A stretch of DNA of 5,429 bases from Legionellaceae bacterium (GTDB taxonomy: Bacteria; Pseudomonadota; Gammaproteobacteria; Legionellales; Legionellaceae). Positions within the stretch are counted from its first letter, which is position 1, and every line of letters starts with the position of its first letter. The notes beneath the pieces were generated by a model. That model ran no database searches. It saw only the letters and a program-made list of their open reading frames with translations, and had not been told where the DNA came from. Positions 1 through 5,429 of the stretch are shown in pieces. The stretch is taken from assembly GCA_947470005.1 (NCBI GenBank), contig CANISA010000123.1, forward strand, positions 1-5,429. Reading direction: 5' to 3'. The position numbers and the translations under genes are program-made.

Positions 1-1130
1 ATCCCATCAACGATGGTATTGAAGGCAATGCGGCTGTCTACCGCGGTGTCTCGGTAAATTTTCTCCATTTGCTCAGTGGAGCTTTGAAAATCAAATTGAG
101 CTTGTCGTGTTTGTGATTCAATCAATCCGCCTTGAAAGACCGGAAAATTAACGGCTATTGCAACATTGGATGTTTGTTGGGTCGCTGGCACGAAGAAGTT
201 ACTGACAGAACGATCGAGTTGTTTCGTTACCGGGTTTACCGCACCGCGGTTGCCCGAGTTACCACTGCTCCCGATATTTCGTGTTTGAATGGTGTTTCCT
301 TGAAGAGAAACAACGGGCCAACCGCCTGCGGCTTGTACTTTAATGTTTTCGCGAGCAGCTTGTACATTAAATTTAGCGGACAGTAACTTATAATTTTGTC
401 GAATTCCTGCGGAAACCCACTCCTCGGGCTTGTTCGGCTCGGGTGAAATGAGGGGTATGGTGCTGTTGCGAAGGGGCGCTAATTGGTCATAAACATGGTT
501 CGTTAATTTACGCAGATTTTCATTGAGGTTCATTTCATTATTTTTTGAAGAGATAACCAGGGCGGTCGATTGATCATAAGCAGATTGGGCATCATAGACC
601 GATGTAATCGCATCCAGGCCTACGTTGAAGCGTTGGGTTGCTTGATCAAGCTGGTGTTTGTTTGCTCTTTTTTTTGATTCCGCAAAATTAAGGGTGTCGC
701 GCGCGTAGAGCACATTCAGGTACGCCGCTGCGGTGCGTAAAATGAGGCTTTGTGCCGCGTCATTGAATGTTGCGTGCGCCGCTTTAACGGATGCCTTGGC
801 TTGTTGTACTTGCGCCCAGGATTGGTAGTTAAAAATAGCTTGAGATGCAGCGAGCTTCCATTGCTGACTTTTATAGGCTTCTTGTATATCAAAAGGACCC
901 GCACTCACATTGGTTTGGTTGGCGCTTAGTTGGCCGGACAAACCAAGTTGAGGGAGTAAGGCGGCGCGCGCTTGCGGAATGGACTCACTGTTGGCCATGA
1001 AGCTGCTGTACGCGGCTTTGAAGGTGGGATCACTTTCTAAAGATTGTCGATAAACATCCATCAGATCTGCTGCGTGGAGCATCGATACGAAGCCAGGTAG
1101 GAGCAGTAGGCTTAAGGCTGTTTTTCTCAT
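1..1130 (-). CDS. tolC: TolC-family outer membrane efflux/secretion protein (3' end beyond window)
   Basis: Outer-membrane channel of the TolC family. As a trimer it forms a beta-barrel in the outer membrane and an alpha-helical tunnel in the periplasm, serving as exit duct for tripartite drug pumps and type I secretion. The frame is open from ATG (1130-1128) to the left edge, giving 376 residues; E. coli TolC has 493, so roughly the last quarter is missing. Residues 1-20 look like a signal peptide: MRK, a Leu-rich core, then a likely LHA|AD cleavage site. The mature protein starts with the family's ADLMDVY-type helix, followed by QARAALLPQLGLSG (53-66). The repeat-1 signature RFNVGLDAITSVYDAQ (167-182) is nearly the E. 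coli sequence, and NFPVFQGG (328-335) matches the repeat-2 strand/turn. A Gly/Ser/Asn-rich stretch at about 282-320 probably forms the second extracellular loop and looks longer than in E. coli. It lies 12 bases behind the methyltransferase gene, probably in one operon. The family is certain; which pump or secretion partner it serves cannot be seen here. Confidence 0.95.
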   Translation of the reverse strand, partial: MRKTALSLLLLPGFVSMLHAADLMDVYRQSLESDPTFKAAYSSFMANSESIPQARAALLPQLGLSGQLSANQTNVSAGPFDIQEAYKSQQWKLAASQAIFNYQSWAQVQQAKASVKAAHATFNDAAQSLILRTAAAYLNVLYARDTLNFAESKKRANKHQLDQATQRFNVGLDAITSVYDAQSAYDQSTALVISSKNNEMNLNENLRKLTNHVYDQLAPLRNSTIPLISPEPNKPEEWVSAGIRQNYKLLSAKFNVQAARENIKVQAAGGWPVVSLQGNTIQTRNIGSSGNSGNRGAVNPVTKQLDRSVSNFFVPATQQTSNVAIAVNFPVFQGGLIESQTRQAQFDFQSSTEQMEKIYRDTAVDSRIAFNTIVDG

Positions 1131-1140
1131 GGGGCTTCGG

Positions 1141-1144
1141 TCCT
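1141..1144 (-). promoter_or_regulatory. tolC ribosome binding site overlapping the upstream stop codon
   Basis: On the minus strand the sequence reads TAGGA. TAG is the stop of the methyltransferase gene, and AGGA is a Shine-Dalgarno core 10 bases before the tolC ATG. This arrangement favours re-initiation or translational coupling of tolC to the upstream gene. It also fixes the ATG at 1130-1128 as the tolC start. Confidence 0.7.
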
Positions 1145-1796
1145 AAAAAATAAAATTGTTTTGCTTTTGTGTGTTGATTAATGCGGGAAGGTCGGTTTCA
1201 AACACCAGCTCTTCATGCCATAGGCCTTGATGATCCAGGTGATGAAGTTGTCCTTGCATGACGGGAGATTGACCGATGATTGCAAAGAGTTTCCCCCCGG
1301 GGAGCACTTGTAAACGATGGGTTTCCGTGATGGCAGGAATAGCTCCTGAGATTATAATGACGTCATAGGGCGCGCGATCAATCCATCCCAACGCGGCGCT
1401 TCCGGTGAGCAGCTCGACATTGTGGCATTGATGAGCGATTAAGCGCTGATTCGCTTCGGCGGTAAAATCCGCGTAATAATCAATGCTGATGACGTGTCGA
1501 CATAAACGGCTGAGCAAGGCCGTCAAAAAGCCGGTACCCGTACCGACTTCTAAGAGCGTTTCATGCCCTTGAAGCGCCAGCGCTTGCAACAGTGCGGCTT
1601 CTTCTAATGGGGTCATCATGCGTTCACCGTGAGGCAACGTTAACTGCATGTCCGTGTAGGCAAAGTGTTTAAGCGCCTCAGGTACAAAGGCTTCTCGATG
1701 AAGGTCTTTGTATAGCGAGAGGATCGTCCGATCAAGCACATCGCCTGTTCGTAATTGTTGTTTAATCATGTTAATGCGAGAAATGGGTTGGCTCAT
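1143..1796 (-). CDS. Protein-L-isoaspartate O-methyltransferase (PCMT) family protein, divergent
   Basis: SAM-dependent methyltransferase of the PCMT/Pcm family. True members methylate isoaspartyl residues in damaged cytosolic proteins to start their repair. With the ATG at 1796-1794 it has 217 residues, close to the 208 of E. coli Pcm. The frame extends seven codons upstream to a TTG at 1817, but only the ATG has a plausible ribosome binding site. Visible parts are an N-terminal helix with NMIKQQLRTGDVLD (9-22), SAM motif I LLEVGTGTG (81-89), an acidic post-I residue in VISIDYY (D106), motif II APYDVIIISGAIPAI (142-156) and LPGGKLFAIIG (165-175). Two hallmarks are absent. The segment matching GQTISQP of E. 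coli reads GERMMTP (57-63), so the conserved active-site Ser is Met61. The GDG motif reads GSA (132-134). SAM binding is likely, but isoaspartyl repair activity is doubtful. It is the first gene of a probable operon with tolC. Confidence 0.88.
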   Translation of the reverse strand: MSQPISRINMIKQQLRTGDVLDRTILSLYKDLHREAFVPEALKHFAYTDMQLTLPHGERMMTPLEEAALLQALALQGHETLLEVGTGTGFLTALLSRLCRHVISIDYYADFTAEANQRLIAHQCHNVELLTGSAALGWIDRAPYDVIIISGAIPAITETHRLQVLPGGKLFAIIGQSPVMQGQLHHLDHQGLWHEELVFETDLPALINTQKQNNFIF

Positions 1797-1801
1797 GAAA
1801 T

Positions 1802-1806
1802 TCACC
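1802..1806 (-). promoter_or_regulatory. Ribosome binding site deciding the methyltransferase start
   Basis: GGTGA on the minus strand, matching the 3' half of the full Shine-Dalgarno sequence, lies 5 bases before the ATG at 1796-1794. The alternative in-frame TTG at 1817-1815 has no purine-rich stretch before it, so the ATG is preferred. Confidence 0.5.
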
Positions 1807-1842
1807 GGCTGATTCAACGTGCTAGGTTAAAGTGTTGCGGTG

Positions 1843-1851
1843 ATTTTAGCA
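1843..1851 (-). promoter_or_regulatory. Candidate extended -10 promoter for the methyltransferase-tolC operon
   Basis: Read on the minus strand, TGC-TAAAAT is an extended -10 element whose hexamer differs from TATAAT at one position. No good -35 hexamer is seen 16-18 bases upstream, as is usual for promoters relying on the TGn extension. Initiation would fall near 1836 and leave a leader of about 40 bases before the ATG at 1796. Found by eye only. Confidence 0.4.
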
Positions 1852-1890
1852 AGAATTCGCACCAGGAGCATAGTGAATCTGTTTAAAATT

Positions 1891-1899
1891 TGTTATTAT
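1891..1899 (+). promoter_or_regulatory. Candidate extended -10 promoter for kbl-tdh(-ettA)
   Basis: TGT-TATTAT is an extended -10 element whose hexamer differs from TATAAT at one position. The -35 region 17 bases upstream (TAGTGA, 1871-1876) matches TTGACA at only three positions. Transcription would start near 1906, giving a leader of under 30 bases before the kbl ATG. That leaves no room for a riboswitch or attenuator. Found by eye only. Confidence 0.4.
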
Positions 1900-1920
1900 C
1901 TTTGCGTTTGTTTGTTCGTT

Positions 1921-1927
1921 AAGGAGG
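1921..1927 (+). promoter_or_regulatory. Strong kbl ribosome binding site
   Basis: AAGGAGG, a near-perfect Shine-Dalgarno sequence, sits 5 bases before the ATG at 1933. It decides that the protein starts at MQDRF and not at the in-frame GTG at 1840, which would add 31 residues with no counterpart in the family. Confidence 0.9.
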
Positions 1928-1932
1928 ATGTT

Positions 1933-3117
1933 ATGCAGGATCGTTTTACTGAATTTGTGCAAACTGAGCTGGAGTCGATCAAAAAAGAAGGCTTATTTAA
2001 ACCGGAACGCGTCATCGCTGGTCCGCAACAAGCGGTTGTTGAGGTGGCTTCCCGTGAGGTTATTAATTTATGTGCGAACAATTATTTGGGGCTTGCTAAT
2101 CACCCCCTGTTGATTGAAGCCGCTCAGAACGCATTGGTTGATTATGGATATGGCATGGCTTCAGTCCGTTTTATTTGCGGCACACAAACACCGCATAAGG
2201 CACTCGAAGGTCACATAAGTGCTTTTTTAGGAAAAGAGGACACGATTTTGTATTCCTCGTGTTTTGATGCAAATACTGGTTTATTCGAAACGTTGCTTGG
2301 TTCTGATGACGCGATTATTAGTGATGCGTTGAATCATGCGAGCATTATCGATGGGGTTCGGTTGTGTAAGGCGAATCGTTTTCGTTATGCCAATAATGAC
2401 ATGAAGGATTTGGAGACTCAATTGCAGGCTGCACGCGGGGCGCGGTTCCGTTTGATAGCTACAGACGGGGTGTTCTCGATGGATGGAACGTTGGCTAATT
2501 TGCCGGCGATTTGTGAGCTTGCTGATAAATACGATGCCATGGTGATGGTTGATGACTCACATGCAGTGGGTTTCATTGGAGAAACGGGACGCGGCACGCC
2601 CGAGCATTTCGATGTTTCTGCGCGGATCGATGTATTAACAGGCACCCTGGGTAAAGCGTTAGGAGGGGCATCTGGTGGTTATACGGCGGCAAACGAAACC
2701 ATCGTATCTTGGTTGCGGCAGCGTTCACGCCCTTATCTTTTTTCAAATACCTTGGCCCCTATGATTGCTCAGGCATCCATTGTGGCGTTGCAGTTGCTCA
2801 GAAAAAATACTGATTTAGCTAAAAAAGTGAAACACAACAGTCACTATTTTCGTGCGGGATTAACCCAACTTGGGTTTAAATTAATACCAGGTGAGCATGC
2901 CATTATCCCCGTGATGTTAGGGGATGCCGTGCTTGCAGGCCGCATGGCGAGTCGATTGCTTGATAAAGGCATTTATGCTGTCGGCTTCTCCTTTCCTGTG
3001 GTACCGAAAGGATTGGCTCGTATTCGCACGCAGATGTCAGCCGCGCATGAACAACACCATTTGGATACAGCAATTAAGGCCTTTGCTGACGTTGGTTCTG
3101 AGCTGGGCGTTATTTAG
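1933..3117 (+). CDS. kbl: Glycine C-acetyltransferase (2-amino-3-ketobutyrate CoA ligase)
   Basis: PLP-dependent cytosolic enzyme of the alpha-oxoamine synthase family (fold-type I). It cleaves 2-amino-3-ketobutyrate with CoA to glycine and acetyl-CoA, the second step of threonine breakdown after Tdh. The product has 394 residues against 398 in E. coli Kbl and aligns along its whole length, from EGLFKPERVI (19-28) to the terminal LGVI. Key parts are CANNYLGLANHP (47-58), SVRFICGTQ (77-85), NHASIIDG (134-141) with the PLP-stacking His135, DGVFSMDG (178-185) with Ser182, and VDDSHAVGF (206-214) with the pyridine-binding Asp207 and with His210. TGTLGKALGGASGGY (236-250) carries the PLP Schiff-base Lys241. 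All expected catalytic residues are present, so it should be active. The start is set by the AAGGAGG site. tdh follows after 22 bases, the classical kbl-tdh operon. It could only be confused with relatives such as BioF or ALAS, and the near-identical E. coli Kbl segments exclude those. Confidence 0.98.
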   Translation: MQDRFTEFVQTELESIKKEGLFKPERVIAGPQQAVVEVASREVINLCANNYLGLANHPLLIEAAQNALVDYGYGMASVRFICGTQTPHKALEGHISAFLGKEDTILYSSCFDANTGLFETLLGSDDAIISDALNHASIIDGVRLCKANRFRYANNDMKDLETQLQAARGARFRLIATDGVFSMDGTLANLPAICELADKYDAMVMVDDSHAVGFIGETGRGTPEHFDVSARIDVLTGTLGKALGGASGGYTAANETIVSWLRQRSRPYLFSNTLAPMIAQASIVALQLLRKNTDLAKKVKHNSHYFRAGLTQLGFKLIPGEHAIIPVMLGDAVLAGRMASRLLDKGIYAVGFSFPVVPKGLARIRTQMSAAHEQHHLDTAIKAFADVGSELGVI

Positions 3118-3124
3118 ATTTTTT

Positions 3125-3131
3125 GGGGAGG
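3125..3131 (+). promoter_or_regulatory. tdh ribosome binding site
   Basis: GGGGAGG lies 8 bases before the ATG at 3140, in the short gap after the kbl stop. It fixes this ATG as the start rather than one of the in-frame codons further upstream inside kbl. Confidence 0.85.
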
Positions 3132-3139
3132 CAATTGAT

Positions 3140-4165
3140 ATGAAATCACTAGTAAAAGTAAAACCTGAGCCTGGTATTTGGATGGAAGATGTCCCTGTGC
3201 CGGAGTGCGGCGTGAATGATGTGTTGATCAAAATTCAAAAAACAGCCATTTGTGGGACTGACATCCATATTTATTCATGGGACGAATGGGCAAAAGCGAC
3301 GATTCCTGTGCCCATGACGATAGGGCATGAGTTTTGCGGTGAAATCGTTGCTGTTGGCCGTGAAGTTAAAGGGCTTTTTGAGGGACAACGTGTTTCTGGT
3401 GAAGGGCATATAACCTGTGGTGTGTGTCGTAATTGCCGCGCGGGTCGACAGCATTTGTGTCGTAAAACATTAGGTGTGGGTGTGAATCGACCCGGTTGCT
3501 TTGCAGAGTTCTTAGCGCTGCCCGCAACGAACGTCATGGTGTTACCTGATTCCGTTACGGCCGATCAAGCTTCTATTTTAGATCCTTTCGGAAATGCGGC
3601 TCATTGTGCCTTATCGTTTGATATGGTGGGGGAGGATGTCCTTATTACGGGAGCCGGTCCCATTGGCGTCATGGCGGTGGCTATTGCACGTCACATTGGT
3701 GCGAGGCATGTGGTTATTACGGATGTGAATGATTATCGGTTGGATTTAGCGCGTAAAATGGGTGCCACTCGCGCCGTGAATGTGAAATATCAATCCATAA
3801 CGCAAGTGATGGAAGAACTTGGTATGACCGAGGGCTTTGATGTGGGGCTGGAAATGTCAGGCAATCCTATGGCGTTAAACGACATGATGAAGGCTATGAA
3901 TCATGGTGGCCATGTGGCACTGCTGGGGATTCCTCCTCAGGAAACACCCATTGATTGGAACCAAGTTATTTTTAAAGGCCTTATAATCAAAGGGATTTAC
4001 GGGCGTGAAATGTTTGAAACGTGGTATAAAATGATTGCCATGTTGCAAAGTGGTCTCGATGTGTCCCCAGTGGTTACGCATCATTTTCCCGTAGCAGACT
4101 ACCAACATGCGTTTCAAATCATGGCGTCAGGGCAATCCGGTAAAGTGATTTTAGATTGGTCATAA
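3140..4165 (+). CDS. tdh: L-threonine 3-dehydrogenase
   Basis: Zinc- and NAD-dependent medium-chain dehydrogenase in the cytosol. It oxidises L-threonine to 2-amino-3-ketobutyrate, which Kbl then converts to glycine and acetyl-CoA. The chosen start gives 341 residues, exactly the length of E. coli Tdh. The GroES-like catalytic domain carries AICGTDIHIY (36-45) with the zinc ligand Cys38 and the Thr40/His43 relay pair, then GHEF with His63 and Glu64. His90, in GEGH, is a family-conserved position. The structural zinc site is Cys93, Cys96, Cys99 and Cys107. The Rossmann domain has GAGPIG (171-176) and Asp195 in VVITDVNDYR, the acidic residue that selects NAD over NADP. No key residue is missing. 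A longer in-frame reading starts inside kbl at 2924, but those extra residues are simply kbl read in another frame. The gene is 22 bases behind kbl and 30 bases ahead of ettA, on the same strand. Confidence 0.98.
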   Translation: MKSLVKVKPEPGIWMEDVPVPECGVNDVLIKIQKTAICGTDIHIYSWDEWAKATIPVPMTIGHEFCGEIVAVGREVKGLFEGQRVSGEGHITCGVCRNCRAGRQHLCRKTLGVGVNRPGCFAEFLALPATNVMVLPDSVTADQASILDPFGNAAHCALSFDMVGEDVLITGAGPIGVMAVAIARHIGARHVVITDVNDYRLDLARKMGATRAVNVKYQSITQVMEELGMTEGFDVGLEMSGNPMALNDMMKAMNHGGHVALLGIPPQETPIDWNQVIFKGLIIKGIYGREMFETWYKMIAMLQSGLDVSPVVTHHFPVADYQHAFQIMASGQSGKVILDWS

Positions 4166-4184
4166 TAGGTTTGAAAATAGAAAA

Positions 4185-4190
4185 ACGGAG
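4185..4190 (+). promoter_or_regulatory. ettA ribosome binding site
   Basis: ACGGAG lies 5 bases before the ATG at 4196, in the 30-base gap after tdh. The gap contains no hairpin with a T-run and no clear promoter, which suggests readthrough from tdh. Confidence 0.65.
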
Positions 4191-4195
4191 TATAT

Positions 4196-5429
4196 ATGTC
4201 GCAGTATGTTTTTACTATGAATCGTGTCAGTAAAGTGGTCGAGGGCCAACGGTTCATCCTCAAAGATATTTCACTTAGTTTTTTCCCTGGCGCTAAAATT
4301 GGTGTTTTAGGCCTCAATGGATCAGGTAAATCGACACTGCTTCGGATCATGGCTGGCGTGGATACGCACTATGAAGGCGAAGCGAGGCCTCAGCCAGGGC
4401 TAAAAATTGGTTATTTGGCTCAAGAGCCAGAAATTGATCTCGAAAAAACGGTTCGAGAGGTGGTCGAAGAGGCCGTTGCTGACATGAAAGATAAGTTAGC
4501 TCAATTTGATGCGATCAGCATGCGATTTGCAGAGCCGATGACCGACGATGAAATGTCAGCCTTGTTGGTTGAACAGGGTGATTTGCAACACGCCATTGAA
4601 GCCGGCGATGGATGGGATCTTGATCGCAGGCTAGAAGTTGCCGCGGAAGCATTACGGCTACCGGAGTGGGACACTAAAATCAACGTATTGTCAGGTGGTG
4701 AGCGTCGCCGTGTGGCGTTGTGTCGGTTGCTTCTTTCCAATCCAGACATGTTGTTGCTGGATGAGCCAACCAACCATTTGGATGCTGAAAGTGTGGCATG
4801 GTTGGAGCATTATTTAGAGGCATTTTCGGGAACGGTGGTTGCCATCACGCATGATAGGTACTTTTTAAATAATGCGGCGCAGTGGATTCTTGAGTTAGAT
4901 AGAGGTGAGGGGATCCCTTACGAAGGGAATTACACAGCGTGGCTTGAGCAAAAAAATGAGCGCCTGCAGTTAGAACAAAAGCAAGAAGCGTCTCATCAGC
5001 GCTCAATCAAGGCTGAACTTGAGTGGGTACGGACGTCGCCTAAAGGTCGGCATGTAAAAAACAAGGCGCGCTTGGCTCGTTTTGAAGAAATGAATTCTAA
5101 AGAATTTCAAAAACGTAATGAAACAAATGAGTTGTATATTCCACCGGGGGATCGACTGGGCGATTTAGTGATCGAAGGCGAGGGGATCTGCAAGGCATTT
5201 GGTGATCGTTTACTGTTTGAAAACTTGAGCTTTAAGTTACCGAAAGGTGGCGTAATGGGCATTATTGGCCCCAATGGAGCGGGAAAATCAACGTTTTTAA
5301 AAATGTTGATTGGGCAAGAGCAACTTGAGCAAGGTCTCATTCGTATTGGAGAGACGGTAAAAATAGCGTCTGTTGAGCAGATGCGGGATCATTTGGATGA
5401 TAACAAAACCGTTTGGGAAGAGATAACAG
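4196..5429 (+). CDS. ettA: Energy-dependent translational throttle protein EttA (ABC-F; 3' end beyond window)
   Basis: Soluble ABC-F ATPase that binds the ribosomal E site and gates entry into elongation according to the ATP/ADP ratio. It is not a transporter and has no membrane segments, although older annotation often calls it an ABC transporter ATP-binding protein. 411 residues are visible of about 555 in E. coli. The first ATPase domain has Walker A GLNGSGKST (39-47), signature LSGGE (165-169), Walker B MLLLDE with catalytic Glu190, NHLDAESVAWLE (193-204) and the switch His219 in THDRYF. An insertion at about 95-140 corresponds to the EttA arm that contacts the L1 stalk. The linker (about 242-322) includes the basic run SPKGRHVKNKARLARFEE and RNETNELYIPPG, both close to E. 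coli EttA and distinguishing it from Uup, YheS and YbiT. The second domain is present up to Walker A GPNGAGKST (358-366) and EQMRDHLDDNKTVWEE. It starts 30 bases behind tdh and is probably co-transcribed. Confidence 0.97.
   Translation, partial: MSQYVFTMNRVSKVVEGQRFILKDISLSFFPGAKIGVLGLNGSGKSTLLRIMAGVDTHYEGEARPQPGLKIGYLAQEPEIDLEKTVREVVEEAVADMKDKLAQFDAISMRFAEPMTDDEMSALLVEQGDLQHAIEAGDGWDLDRRLEVAAEALRLPEWDTKINVLSGGERRRVALCRLLLSNPDMLLLDEPTNHLDAESVAWLEHYLEAFSGTVVAITHDRYFLNNAAQWILELDRGEGIPYEGNYTAWLEQKNERLQLEQKQEASHQRSIKAELEWVRTSPKGRHVKNKARLARFEEMNSKEFQKRNETNELYIPPGDRLGDLVIEGEGICKAFGDRLLFENLSFKLPKGGVMGIIGPNGAGKSTFLKMLIGQEQLEQGLIRIGETVKIASVEQMRDHLDDNKTVWEEIT

Noticed and set aside
132..386. An 84-codon open frame on the plus strand inside tolC.
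   Set aside because: It lies entirely antisense to a well-supported tolC frame, resembles no family I know, and has no clear ribosome binding site.
1840..1932. An in-frame upstream extension of kbl from a GTG, containing a hydrophobic Ile/Leu/Cys/Tyr-rich segment that resembles a signal or membrane anchor.
   Set aside because: There is no ribosome binding site before the GTG, while AAGGAGG sits just before the ATG at 1933. Kbl is cytosolic, and the family starts near MQDRF. The extension would also overlap the candidate promoter.
2418..2645. Open frames antisense to kbl, tdh and ettA, of which this is one example (others near 3271-3537, 4501-4773 and 5107-5340).
   Set aside because: Each is a mirror of strongly conserved coding sequence, with low-complexity Ser/Pro/Arg-rich composition and no recognisable domain.
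2924..3139. An in-frame N-terminal extension of tdh that would overlap the end of kbl.
   Set aside because: The extra residues are kbl codons read in another frame. The ATG at 3140 has GGGGAGG before it and gives exactly the 341-residue family length.
4166..4195. A possible terminator or promoter between tdh and ettA.
   Set aside because: The gap is short and A-rich. It has no stem-loop with a T-run and no paired -35/-10 elements beyond the generic TATATAT next to the start codon.

Overview
The window is gene-dense bacterial chromosome with a moderate, mixed base composition. It carries five protein genes in two divergent groups, and the first and last genes run off the ends. Kbl, Tdh and EttA read almost residue for residue like their Enterobacterales counterparts. 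TolC and the methyltransferase are more diverged. Together with the moderate GC and the tolC-methyltransferase pair, this suggests a gammaproteobacterium, possibly near Legionella or Coxiella. That placement is inference from remembered protein sequences, not from a database search.

Minus strand (about 1-1796): a protein-L-isoaspartate methyltransferase (PCMT)-family gene is followed 12 bases later by a TolC-family outer-membrane efflux protein, whose 3' end lies beyond the left edge. The tolC ribosome binding site overlaps the stop codon of the methyltransferase gene, so the two are very likely one operon. Plus strand (about 1933-5429): kbl and tdh encode the two-step threonine-to-glycine pathway. 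They are followed after 30 bases by ettA, an ABC-F translation factor cut off by the right edge. The gap between the two groups (1797-1932) holds two back-to-back candidate promoters, both of the extended -10 type.

How the genes work together: Tdh oxidises L-threonine to 2-amino-3-ketobutyrate, and Kbl cleaves that unstable intermediate with CoA to glycine and acetyl-CoA. EttA is an energy-sensing factor on the ribosome. If it is co-transcribed with kbl-tdh, this would link amino-acid catabolism to control of translation, but the link rests only on spacing. TolC is the outer-membrane exit duct for tripartite efflux pumps and type I secretion.

I found no RNA genes, mobile elements, repeats, CRISPR arrays or clear terminators, and no convincing unknown system. 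The most notable points are the PCMT homolog, which lacks residues conserved in true repair methyltransferases, and the position of ettA behind kbl-tdh.
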